Shown in pieces: positions 1-7,785 of a DNA stretch of 64,000 nt (its first letter is position 1; every line of letters starts with the position of its first letter). A program made the position numbers and the translations under genes. The stretch covers positions 271,114-335,113 of the forward strand of contig CAJXPB010000004.1 in NCBI GenBank assembly GCA_913057905.1, written 5' to 3'. Source of the stretch: an uncultured Pseudomonadota bacterium (lineage in GTDB: Bacteria > Myxococcota_A > Bradymonadia > Bradymonadales > Bradymonadaceae). Below the pieces are notes generated by a model. The model saw only the letters and a list, made by a program, of their open reading frames with translations. It ran no database searches and was not told where the DNA came from.

Positions 1-699
1 AGCATCCGCGAGAACGGTCTGATCCAACCGCTGGTGGTGCGTCAGGCCGGGGACCGGTTCGAGCTGATCGCCGGGGAGCGGCGGCTGCGTGCCTCGAAGA
101 TCGCCGGGCTCCGGGAGTTGCCGGTCGTCGTCAAGGATGTGACCGATGCCGAGGCATATGCACTGGCTCTGGTCGAGAATATCCAGCGCGAGGATCTCAA
201 CCCCATCGAAGAGGCGAACGCGTACCGTCGCCTGATGAGCGAGTTCGACAACACGCAGGCCGAACTCGCCGAACAGCTCGGCAAGTCACGATCGACGATC
301 GCGAACGCGGTGCGTCTGCTGAACCTACCCGACACCGTCCAGACGATGGTCGCCGACGGGGAACTTTCGGCGGGTCATGCGCGGGTGTTGGTGCCGCTGG
401 GAGCCAACAAGGCCCGGACGCTGGCCAAGAAGATAGCCCGGCGAGGGTTGTCGGTCCGCGAGGCCGAGAAGCTGGTAAAATCGGTACAGGACGAAGAGGG
501 CGGCGACGACGAAGAGACGACCTCCAGCGGCTCGCGGTATCGCGACGACGCCCAGGTCCGCCAGATCACCGACCGGCTCCAGCGCGCGCTGGGCACGAAG
601 GTCAAATTGAAGGACAAACACGGGAAGGGCCGCGTGGAGATCCACTACGACGACTACGAAGTCCTCCAGTCGATCATCGAGCGGGTCGAAGACGCCTGA
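1..699 (+). CDS. parB: ParB/Spo0J chromosome-partitioning protein (5' end outside window)
   Basis: ParB is a CTP-dependent DNA clamp that loads at parS sites and works with ParA to segregate replicated origins. The frame is open from base 1, so the N-terminus lies upstream of the window. Visible signatures are the CTP-binding GERRLRA box near the start, the conserved ENIQREDLNPIEEA segment, a helix-turn-helix around LAEQLGKSRSTIANAVRLL, and a C-terminal dimerisation tail after an acidic linker. A parA gene would be expected just upstream, and parAB loci usually lie near the origin, but neither is visible here. It converges with the next gene with only a 3-bp gap. The family assignment is secure. 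Confidence 0.95.
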   Translation, partial: SIRENGLIQPLVVRQAGDRFELIAGERRLRASKIAGLRELPVVVKDVTDAEAYALALVENIQREDLNPIEEANAYRRLMSEFDNTQAELAEQLGKSRSTIANAVRLLNLPDTVQTMVADGELSAGHARVLVPLGANKARTLAKKIARRGLSVREAEKLVKSVQDEEGGDDEETTSSGSRYRDDAQVRQITDRLQRALGTKVKLKDKHGKGRVEIHYDDYEVLQSIIERVEDA

Positions 700-702
700 C
701 CG

Positions 703-1437
703 TTACTCCGACGGCTGGATGGTCGTGCGCTCGACGATCGTCTCGATCTCGTCGTCGCTGATGGCACTCATTCGGCTGGTGCCGTCGGGCAATTCGATGC
801 GGATACACTGCTGACCGGCCATTTCTTCGATCGAATATCCGGCCGAATGGCGTACGTCGGCCGCGATGTCGGCGACGCGTGTCTCCAGGTCGTCGTCCTG
901 TCCGTACGACTGGACGAAGAATTCGTCGACCTGTTCGAGGCTCTCGACATCCCCTTCGTTGATGGCGCGCTCGACCAGCAATTTCGCCAGCGCCACCCGG
1001 TCGAGCTTGGGAATTGCATCCGGGTTGACGGAGCCGGCGAAGTCCAAGACCTCACGTTCACCGTCGGGGCCGGCCTTCACGGTCTGCGCCTCCAGGTCGT
1101 AGGCGCGCGTGCTCGTCTCGAATCCGCTGGTCCCGTCGAAGGTTCGGACGATGTGGAAGGTCAGGTCGTCTTCGGCCGATTCGGTCAATGCCTGCATCAC
1201 CAGGTCGGGGTGGATCGCCTTCGGCTCGAGACTCAACCACAGATCCTCGAATCGATTGTGAACCAGCCGACAGGTGACCTGCTCGAGGTCGTCGTCCTCG
1301 AGCGGTTCTTCAAGCGGCTCGAGGCCCACGGATTCGAAGCCTCGCTCGATCTGTCGGCGTGCCTCGTCGGGCGGGGCGATCCAGGGGCCAACCGTCATCC
1401 AGATTCCAAAATCGGGCGTCTCTTCATCGTCGCTCAC
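703..1437 (-). CDS. Hypothetical acidic protein, 244 aa
   Basis: I do not recognise this protein. It is acidic, has no signal peptide or membrane segment, and starts with GTG (MSDDEETPDFG) behind a GAGG box about 7 nt upstream. Its middle reads like an alpha/beta fold, followed by a helical region near residues 150-200 and a short C-terminal strand/helix segment. It lies 100 bp downstream of the carboxyltransferase gene on the same strand, so they may be co-transcribed, but nothing ties it to carboxylation. The long open frames on the opposite strand look like GC-rich shadows. It is real on codon pattern and ribosome binding site; function is unknown. Confidence 0.7.
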   Translation of the reverse strand: MSDDEETPDFGIWMTVGPWIAPPDEARRQIERGFESVGLEPLEEPLEDDDLEQVTCRLVHNRFEDLWLSLEPKAIHPDLVMQALTESAEDDLTFHIVRTFDGTSGFETSTRAYDLEAQTVKAGPDGEREVLDFAGSVNPDAIPKLDRVALAKLLVERAINEGDVESLEQVDEFFVQSYGQDDDLETRVADIAADVRHSAGYSIEEMAGQQCIRIELPDGTSRMSAISDDEIETIVERTTIQPSE

Positions 1438-1537
1438 AGTCAGACCTCTCGCGGAAAGGAAGGCTCATCGTCCAACGGGCGTCTGGAAGGATGGACACGG
1501 GACGTGCGACGGCAAGGATCGAAGCCCGTCACGAGGG

Positions 1538-3157
1538 TTAGACCGGCCGGACTCCACTCTTTCGCCACGGGCGTTCGACCTGTTTGTCGCGGGCGAGGTC
1601 GAGGCCGTTGGCGATGTAATCCCGGGTCTCCCTGGGGTCGATGACCTCGTCGATCAGTGCCCGTCCCGCCACTTTGTAGATGTCGATGTAGGGTTCGATC
1701 ATCTCGATGAGTTGGTCCTTGCGATCCTCGAGTTCATCGGGGTCCTCGATCGACTGCGCCATCTTGCGGCTAAAGATCTCGACCATGCCCTTGGGACCCA
1801 TGACGCTGATCTCGGCGGTCGGCCACGCGCAGATGAAGTCGGGCTCATACGCTTTGCCGTTCATGACGTAGTAGCCTGCCCCGTAGGCCTTGCGGACGAT
1901 GACGGTGATCTTCGGGACCGTCGCCCGAGAAACCTCGTAGAGCATCTTGGCACCGTGGCGGATGATGCCGGCCTTTTCGACGCGGCTGCCGACCATGAAG
2001 CCGGGGACGTCCTGGAAGAAGACGAGCGGGATGTTGAAGGAGTCGCACAGGTTGACGAACCGGGCTGCCTTGTCGGCCGAGTCGTTGTCCAGCGCGCCGC
2101 CGTAGCCACCCTTGGGATTGTTGGCCACGATGCCTACCGATTCACCGCGGATGCGTCCAAAGGCGGTGATCAATTGCGTGGCGAACAGCGGCTTCATCTC
2201 GAAGAGTTCACCATCGTCGACGACCATCTCCAGGAGGTCGTGCATGTCGTAGGCCCGTCGACGGCGTTCCGGCAGGACATCGAGGAGCCCCTGGCGGACC
2301 TCGCCGCCCTCGTCGCGCGCGGAATCTTCCCCACCGGCATCGATCCTCGGCGGCTTCTCTTCACAGTTCGGCGGGAAGTACGACAGGTAATTTTTGATTC
2401 CCTCCAGGCAGGCTTCGTCGTCCTCGTAGAGCTGGTCGGCCACGCCGGAGTGTTTGTTATGCAACTCGGCGCCACCCAGCTCTTGTTCGGTCACTTCTTC
2501 GCCGACGGCCGCCCGAACCAAGGGTGGGCCTCCCAGTGCCATGAAGCTGTTTCCCTCGACCATGGGCACGAAGTCGGCGAGCCCGGGGATGTAGGCCGTG
2601 CCCGCGGCGCCGGGGCCGAGCAGGGCGGCGACCTGCGGGACCACGCCCGACATCTCGACCTGTTCGCGAAATAGAAAGCCCGAGTCGGCGAACATCGAGA
2701 TGCCCTCAAGGGTATCCTGGTCAAATCCACCGCCGTGCACCCGAGCTCCGGCCGAGTCGATCAGCCAGATCATCGGCACGCGGTTCTTGAGGGCGAACTC
2801 CCGGGCGCGAGTGACTTTCCGTTCGTTGATGTCGCCGATCGAGCCGCCCAGGACCGTGAAATCGTATGCGGCGCAGACGGCTTTACGGCCACGGACCCGC
2901 CCGAACCCGGTGACGACGCCGTCGCCGGGAGTCCGGGGCTCAGTCACCGGATCGCCGTTGTCGTGGTAAAACGCGTGCATGCCGAACTCGGTGAACGAAT
3001 CGTCGTCGAACAATATGCCGATGCGCTGGCGCACGTCGGCTTTGCCCTTCTCGTGCTGGCGCTCGACCCGTTCTTCCCCGCCCATCTTTCGGGCATCGGC
3101 ACGCTTTTCTTCGAGCTCGGCGACGAGCTCACGCATGATGTCGTTGGTATCACCCAT
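1538..3157 (-). CDS. Acyl-CoA (propionyl/methylcrotonyl-type) carboxylase carboxyltransferase subunit
   Basis: This is the biotin-dependent carboxyltransferase (beta) subunit, which moves CO2 from carboxybiotin to an acyl-CoA. At 539 aa it has the usual size, with paired crotonase-fold halves. Visible hallmarks are the N-terminal IDSAGAR segment with GPGAAGTAYIPGL after it, and in the C-terminal half NNPKGGYGGALDNDSADKAA, DVPGFMVGS and KAYGAGYYVM. The frame stays open to about 4093, but that stretch is antisense to the neighbouring dioxygenase. The ATG at 3157 (MGDTNDIMRELV) has a GGAG box and starts the conserved domain, so I chose it. The biotin carboxylase/carrier subunit is not in this window. 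Propionyl-CoA is the most likely substrate but is not proven. Confidence 0.93.
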   Translation of the reverse strand: MGDTNDIMRELVAELEEKRADARKMGGEERVERQHEKGKADVRQRIGILFDDDSFTEFGMHAFYHDNGDPVTEPRTPGDGVVTGFGRVRGRKAVCAAYDFTVLGGSIGDINERKVTRAREFALKNRVPMIWLIDSAGARVHGGGFDQDTLEGISMFADSGFLFREQVEMSGVVPQVAALLGPGAAGTAYIPGLADFVPMVEGNSFMALGGPPLVRAAVGEEVTEQELGGAELHNKHSGVADQLYEDDEACLEGIKNYLSYFPPNCEEKPPRIDAGGEDSARDEGGEVRQGLLDVLPERRRRAYDMHDLLEMVVDDGELFEMKPLFATQLITAFGRIRGESVGIVANNPKGGYGGALDNDSADKAARFVNLCDSFNIPLVFFQDVPGFMVGSRVEKAGIIRHGAKMLYEVSRATVPKITVIVRKAYGAGYYVMNGKAYEPDFICAWPTAEISVMGPKGMVEIFSRKMAQSIEDPDELEDRKDQLIEMIEPYIDIYKVAGRALIDEVIDPRETRDYIANGLDLARDKQVERPWRKSGVRPV

Positions 3158-3304
3158 CTCGGTCTCCTCGTTGTGTGCGATACGACGCTCAGAAACGTAC
3201 CGACCCGGCGCATGTAAGTAAACACTAAGGGGCAGCGTGCATCGGAGGGGTGGCTGACTGCATCGAATCTTTGCAAGGGAGGTGTCGCGCATGGAGGTGC
3301 TGTA

Positions 3305-4354
3305 ATGGATGTCGCCAGTGAGTCGAGCCGGCCGTCGGCCGTGGGTCGGGTCAATGTAGACGGTATCGTCGGAATGTGGATCCCTCTGGCCAGCCTGTGG
3401 GCAATGGTTGGACTGACCGCGTCCGGTCTCTTCGGTGGCGGGGGAACGATCCCGATGTGGGTTCAACTGATCCCGTTCGCATTGAGCGCCGTCTTTTTGG
3501 GCATGCCCCACGGAGCGTTGGATGGCGTCGTGGTTGCGCGGCTCGTGGGTCAGCCGTTTCTCTCCGGGCGCGTGCTGGGATTGTTGACCGCCTATCTCGG
3601 CGTATCCGTCCTTGTGGTCGGCGGCTGGAGTGTGGCACCGCTCGTGGCATTTGCCCTCTTTATTGGCATCACCTGGTTTCACTGGGGGCAGGGCGATTTG
3701 GCGCACATGATCATCGCCGGCGACGGAGCGCATCTCGATACGCGTTTTCGTCGAATCACCGCTCTGTTTGCCCGCGGCGCGCTCCCTATGCTCGCGCCGA
3801 TGGTGTGGTTTCCCGAAGAGTACCAGGCGACGTTTGCGGCGTGCGTGTCGCCGTTCGTTGAGACGCTTCCGTCGGTCGGCATCGGATGGGAGACGGCGAG
3901 TGTGGTCGCGGGGGTATCGCTGAGCGGTCTGATCGCGCTCCATATCGTCGCTGTGGCCCCTCACGTCATGACTCATGGTCGAGAAGTCGCCACGGATTTG
4001 TTGGAACTCGGAACCCTGGTCGCCTTCTTCGCGACGGTGCCCGCCATCCTCGCCGTCGGGGTCTACTTCTGTCTGTGGCACTCTGTGCGGCACATCTACA
4101 GGGTGGCGGCCGGGGGTGGTCGATCCGGTGAGCCGACTCGTTGGGCGGACATCGGCCGGACGTTCATCGACTCCGCCCCGCTGACCATTCTGGCGTTGGC
4201 TCTCTGTGGCCTCCTTGGCTACCTGGCACTGGGGCAGGGCGCCAGCGGTCTCGATTGGCTGGGCATCTATCTGGTCGCCATCTCAGCGCTGACCGTTCCC
4301 CACGTGCTCGTCATCCTCTGGCTCGACCGCCTCGAGTCGGTCTGGACGCCGTGA
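3305..4354 (+). CDS. blh: Brp/Blh-family beta-carotene 15,15'-dioxygenase
   Basis: Brp/Blh proteins are integral membrane iron enzymes that cleave beta-carotene into two retinals, usually to supply a rhodopsin. This 349-aa protein has about eight hydrophobic helices and the family's histidines: GMPHGALD (His69), FHWGQGD (His126), CLWHSVRH (His259 and His263) and TVPHVLV (His333). The start ATG follows a GGAGG-like box. It is divergent from the carboxylase gene across about 150 bp. No rhodopsin, lycopene cyclase or phytoene gene lies in this window, so partners must be elsewhere. The family call rests on the full histidine pattern; retinal production is inferred. Confidence 0.9.
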   Translation: MDVASESSRPSAVGRVNVDGIVGMWIPLASLWAMVGLTASGLFGGGGTIPMWVQLIPFALSAVFLGMPHGALDGVVVARLVGQPFLSGRVLGLLTAYLGVSVLVVGGWSVAPLVAFALFIGITWFHWGQGDLAHMIIAGDGAHLDTRFRRITALFARGALPMLAPMVWFPEEYQATFAACVSPFVETLPSVGIGWETASVVAGVSLSGLIALHIVAVAPHVMTHGREVATDLLELGTLVAFFATVPAILAVGVYFCLWHSVRHIYRVAAGGGRSGEPTRWADIGRTFIDSAPLTILALALCGLLGYLALGQGASGLDWLGIYLVAISALTVPHVLVILWLDRLESVWTP

Positions 4355-4376
4355 CTGCCCCAAGCCCGACCACGGC

Positions 4377-4404
4377 TTGACGGTTTTGTTCCCACGTGTA
4401 TAGT
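4377..4404 (+). promoter_or_regulatory. Sigma70-type promoter for the tRNA-Ser cluster
   Basis: TTGACG (4377-4382) and TATAGT (4399-4404) are 16 bp apart, with an extended TG just before the -10 box. The first tRNA-Ser starts 73 bp downstream. This is a near-consensus promoter. Confidence 0.6.
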
Positions 4405-4477
4405 TCGCCGTCCCTCGGCGCGATGGGTCAGTTTCGACGGGCCGAATAGCCCCCCGAAATCGACCCGCCGCCGGCAT

Positions 4478-4565
4478 GGAGGAGTGGCTGAGTGGTTGAA
4501 GGCACCGGTCTTGAAAACCGGCAACGTCTTCATGGCGTTCGTGGGTTCGAATCCCACCTCCTCCG
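4478..4565 (+). tRNA. tRNA-Ser (anticodon TGA)
   Basis: This 88-nt class II tRNA has a 7-bp acceptor stem (GGAGGAG with CTCCTCC) and discriminator G. The anticodon stem CCGGT/ACCGG closes loop CTTGAAA, giving anticodon TGA at 4512-4514. It also has the long variable arm expected of serine tRNAs and a GGTTCGAATCC T-arm. CCA is not encoded. It is the first of four serine tRNAs here. Confidence 0.97.
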
Positions 4566-4634
4566 TTGGCGGATCGAGCCAACATATGGGCTTGACCTCG
4601 CAGATGGAGTTTGCGAAGACCGCCGGGGTTCAGA

Positions 4635-4722
<88 letters not shown>

Positions 4723-4755
4723 TCGCCGCCATGGGAACGAGACCATGGAAGCGTT

Positions 4756-5250
<495 letters not shown>

Positions 5251-5255
5251 GCTGT

Positions 5256-5284
5256 TTGACAGTTTGGCAGATGCGACGTACCAG
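5256..5284 (+). promoter_or_regulatory. Possible promoter for second tRNA-Ser pair
   Basis: A perfect TTGACA (5256-5261) is followed after 17 bp by a weak TACCAG -10 (5279-5284). tRNA-Ser(CGA) starts 17 bp later, which fits a short leader. The weak -10 keeps confidence moderate. Confidence 0.4.
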
Positions 5285-5300
5285 CGCGGAGCCTCCCTGT

Positions 5301-5390
5301 GGAGGGGTGGCCGAGTGGACGAAGGCGTTTGATTCGAAATCAAATGAACCGTTTATAGCGGTTCCGTGGGTTCGAATCCCACCCCCTCCG
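5301..5390 (+). tRNA. tRNA-Ser (anticodon CGA)
   Basis: This 90-nt class II tRNA has acceptor stem GGAGGGG/CCCCTCC and discriminator G. Stem TTTGA/TCAAA closes loop TTCGAAA, so the anticodon is CGA at 5335-5337. The variable arm (GAACCGTTTATAGCGGTTC) is long, and the T-arm is GGTTCGAATCC. CCA is not encoded. It sits 50 bp after tadA. Confidence 0.97.
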
Positions 5391-5425
5391 CTTTTTGACT
5401 TCGCGTATAACGCGTCGATGCATCG

Positions 5426-5512
5426 GGAGAGGTGGCCGAGTGGCTTATGGCGCACGCTTGGAAAGCGTGTTGGCCCTTGCGGGTCACGAGGGTTCGAATC
5501 CCTCCCTCTCCG
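5426..5512 (+). tRNA. tRNA-Ser (anticodon GGA)
   Basis: This 87-nt class II tRNA has acceptor stem GGAGAGG/CCTCTCC and discriminator G. Stem CACGC/GCGTG closes loop TTGGAAA, so the anticodon is GGA at 5460-5462. The variable arm and T-arm are typical of serine tRNAs. With the other three it completes the usual bacterial serine set. Confidence 0.97.
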
Positions 5513-5530
5513 CTTCGCTCCCGCCGGGCG

Positions 5531-5547
5531 GGCTTGTGTGACAAGCC
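5531..5547. other. Short perfect hairpin between tRNA-Ser(GGA) and SRP RNA
   Basis: GGCTTGT and ACAAGCC form a perfect 7-bp stem with a 3-nt loop. There is no U-tract. It overlaps the -35 region of the SRP RNA promoter, so it may be a processing or weak termination element for the upstream tRNA, or chance. Confidence 0.3.
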
Positions 5548-5561
5548 GTCGTCCGTATAAT
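5534..5561 (+). promoter_or_regulatory. Promoter for the SRP RNA gene
   Basis: A consensus TATAAT (5556-5561) lies 16 bp after TTGTGT (5534-5539). The predicted start is near 5568, about 18 nt before the base of the SRP RNA stem. Confidence 0.6.
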
Positions 5562-5585
5562 GCGGAGCGCAAAGAACGAACTGGA

Positions 5586-5688
5586 CGGGTCGTTCAGCGG
5601 CCAGTGCAACTACTTGTTCGGCACCCCGTCAGGCCCGGGAGGGAGCAGCGGACTGAATAAAGGGTGTGCGCTGGCCGCTGAGCGACTC
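5586..5688 (+). ncRNA. ffs: Small bacterial SRP RNA (4.5S type)
   Basis: This RNA is the core of the signal recognition particle, binding Ffh and helping FtsY target nascent membrane and secreted proteins. The diagnostic apical segment GTCAGGCCCGGGAGGGAGCA (5628-5647) matches the conserved SRP domain IV, with its GGGA-type tetraloop region. The ends pair almost perfectly (GTCGTTCAGCGGCCAG with CTGGCCGCTGAGCGAC) to form the long helix. The mature ends given are the base of that helix; the primary transcript probably starts nearer 5568. A consensus -10 lies upstream and an intrinsic terminator starts 18 nt downstream. It is the short form without an Alu domain. Confidence 0.92.
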
Positions 5689-5705
5689 GGCTGTTTCTTG
5701 GGGAC

Positions 5706-5745
5706 AAAAAAAGCCCCGGCGAGGTGACTCGCCGGGGCTTTTTTT
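5706..5745. terminator. Bidirectional intrinsic terminator (SRP RNA / thrS)
   Basis: A7 leads into an 11-bp perfect stem (GCCCCGGCGAG/CTCGCCGGGGC) with a GTGA loop, ending in T7. The symmetry lets it end the SRP RNA on the plus strand and thrS on the minus strand. It is the only classic U-tract terminator I found in the window. Confidence 0.92.
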
Positions 5746-5772
5746 GTTTCGGATGTCCTTGCGAGGCGGGCC

Positions 5773-7602
5773 TCAGTAGCCGCGCTCTTCCATCTCGGTG
5801 CCTTCGCCGTCGTGGGACTCGGCGATGTCGGTCAGCCCGGAGCGTTCGACGTCGACATCGAGCGCACGGGTTTCGATCTTTTTGACAATCTCGTCGCGCA
5901 GCTCTTCCGGCTCCATGGTCCCGCGGCGTCCCTCGGTGTAGCTGCGCACCGAGACCGTGCCATCTTCGACTTCATCGCCTCCGATGACGAGCATGTAGGG
6001 GACCTTCATGGTTTCGGCCTCGCGGATCTTGTAGCCGATCTTTTCGCTGCGGATGTCGACCTCGGCGCGAATGTCGGCCTCTTGGAGCATCTCGGCCACG
6101 TCGTAGGCGTAGTCGTGCTCCTCGTCGGTGATCGTCATGATCCGGACCTGCTCGGGCGCCATCCAGGTCGGGAGGGCGCCGCTGAGGTGCTCGACGAGGA
6201 TGGCGAAGAACCGCTCCATGCTTCCCGCGATGGCGCGGTGGATGACGATGGGCGTCTGCTCGGTATTGTCCTCGGCGGTGTAGGTCAGATCGAAGCGCCG
6301 TGGCAGTTGGAAGTCCAACTGGATGGTGGCGCATTGCCAAGACCGGCCCAGGCTGTCTCGCACCTGAAAGTCGATCTTGGGCCCATAAAACGCGCCGTCA
6401 CCCTCGTGGATCTCGAAGTCCTTGTTGTTGGACTCCAGGGCGGCCTTCAGCGAATCCTCCGCTTCGTCCCAGAGTTGTTCGTCGCCCATGAAGTCATCCG
6501 GGCGAGTCGACAGCTCGATGTCGTAGCGGAGGTCGAAGAGTTTGAAGGTCCGGTCGACCATGTCGAGCAGGAGCCCGATTTCATCCTCCAGATGACTCTC
6601 GTCCAGGAAGATATGGGCGTCGTCCTGCACGAAGTGACGCACCCGGGTCGCTCCCGAGAGGGTGCCCGGCAGCTCGTTTCGGTGCAGGTCGCCAAACTCC
6701 GCGACACGCAGGGGAAGCTCGCGATACGAGCGTTTTTTGGTGCCGAAGTACACCATCGTGTCGGGACAGTTCATCGGCTTGAGACACCACTCGCGATCGT
6801 GGGCCTCGAAGGTGAACATGTTTTCGCCGTAGTGTTCGGCGTGTCCCGATTGCTCGAAGAGCTCCTTGTCGTAGAGCATCGGGTTGTGAATCTCTTCGTA
6901 CCCGTTGTCTTCTTCGAGCTCGCGAAAGTAACCCTTCAGTTCGCGATACGCGGTCCAGCCGCGTGGCATCCAAAAGACCGACCCCGGTGAACGGTCGTCG
7001 AACCGGAACAGGTCGAGGTCGACGCCGAGTTTGCGGTGGTCGCGTTTTTTGGCCTCTTCGACCATGAAGAGAAACTGCTCGAGTTCGTCTTCGGTCTCGA
7101 AGGCCGTTCCGTAGATGCGCTGGAGCATCGGGTTGTTTTCGTCGCCGCGCCAGTACGCGCCGGCGACCTTTCGCAGCTTGAAGTGCTGGCATGCTCCGGT
7201 GCTCTCGACGTGGGGGCCCGCACACAGGTCGGTGAAGTCCCCGCAGGTATAGATCGAGACTTCATCGTCTTCGATGCCTTCGATCAGCTCGAGCTTGTAT
7301 GGCTCGTCGCGCTCGTCGAAGTACTCGCGGGCCTTCTCTTTCGACCAGGTCTCGTGGACGAAATCGTGGTCCCGATTGACGATGCCGCGCATCCTGCCCT
7401 CGATCTCGTCGAAGTCCTCCGGCGAGATCGGACGGGGGAGTTCGAAGTCATAATAGAACCCGTCCTCGATGGGCGGTCCGATGGCAAACCGGGCGTCCGG
7501 AAACATCTGCTGGATGGCGGTCGCCAGAATGTGAGCCGTCGAGTGCCGGATGCGGTAGAGTTGATCTTTGGAGTCGTCTGGGTTGGAAGCTACTTCAGCC
7601 AT
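5773..7602 (-). CDS. thrS: Threonyl-tRNA synthetase lacking the N-terminal TGS domain
   Basis: ThrRS charges tRNA-Thr and edits mis-attached serine. The 609-aa protein starts almost at the editing domain: HSTAHIL (His20 and His24) lies at residue 20, whereas in E. coli ThrRS the same motif is near residue 73 after a TGS domain. Other landmarks are CGDFTDLCAGPHV, the class II catalytic core with MNCPDTM, RVRHFVQDDAHIF and HRAIAGSMERF, and a C-terminal anticodon-binding domain. The ATG at 7602 (MAEVASNPDD) was chosen; the 22 residues open upstream show no TGS similarity. It ends at the shared terminator and is divergent from the DsbA-like lipoprotein gene. Confidence 0.95.
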   Translation of the reverse strand: MAEVASNPDDSKDQLYRIRHSTAHILATAIQQMFPDARFAIGPPIEDGFYYDFELPRPISPEDFDEIEGRMRGIVNRDHDFVHETWSKEKAREYFDERDEPYKLELIEGIEDDEVSIYTCGDFTDLCAGPHVESTGACQHFKLRKVAGAYWRGDENNPMLQRIYGTAFETEDELEQFLFMVEEAKKRDHRKLGVDLDLFRFDDRSPGSVFWMPRGWTAYRELKGYFRELEEDNGYEEIHNPMLYDKELFEQSGHAEHYGENMFTFEAHDREWCLKPMNCPDTMVYFGTKKRSYRELPLRVAEFGDLHRNELPGTLSGATRVRHFVQDDAHIFLDESHLEDEIGLLLDMVDRTFKLFDLRYDIELSTRPDDFMGDEQLWDEAEDSLKAALESNNKDFEIHEGDGAFYGPKIDFQVRDSLGRSWQCATIQLDFQLPRRFDLTYTAEDNTEQTPIVIHRAIAGSMERFFAILVEHLSGALPTWMAPEQVRIMTITDEEHDYAYDVAEMLQEADIRAEVDIRSEKIGYKIREAETMKVPYMLVIGGDEVEDGTVSVRSYTEGRRGTMEPEELRDEIVKKIETRALDVDVERSGLTDIAESHDGEGTEMEERGY

Positions 7603-7785
7603 GGCGCATCCGCTTGCTGTTGGGCCAAATATCGAACGAATCCCGGGACGATCCCGGAGTGTATGCAACTAGAAGAAATCCCGGGCGTCGTCCAGTCGCC
7701 GCCGCACTTGACGTTTCGGGGGCGCGCTGGTTTGTATGACGCGGGCGCGACCTGTCCCTCACACGCCGAACTCGGAGGCATCTCG

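Noticed and set aside
1274..2674. Open frame on the plus strand across the carboxyltransferase
   Set aside because: It is antisense to a well-conserved gene, with no ribosome binding site or domain.
3158..4093. Long N-terminal extension of the carboxyltransferase reading frame
   Set aside because: It is Arg/His-rich, antisense to the dioxygenase gene, and the ATG at 3157 has a good ribosome binding site and starts the domain.
4388..4401. Possible parS site (TGTTCCCACGTGTA)
   Set aside because: It has only part of the parS palindrome and overlaps a good sigma70 promoter.
5395..5411. TTGACT and TATAAC as a promoter for tRNA-Ser(GGA)
   Set aside because: The boxes are only 5 bp apart, too close to work as -35 and -10; CGCG-TATAA-CGCG is more likely a small hairpin.
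5812..6990. Open frame antisense to thrS
   Set aside because: High GC content keeps the frame open; the minus-strand thrS is the conserved gene.
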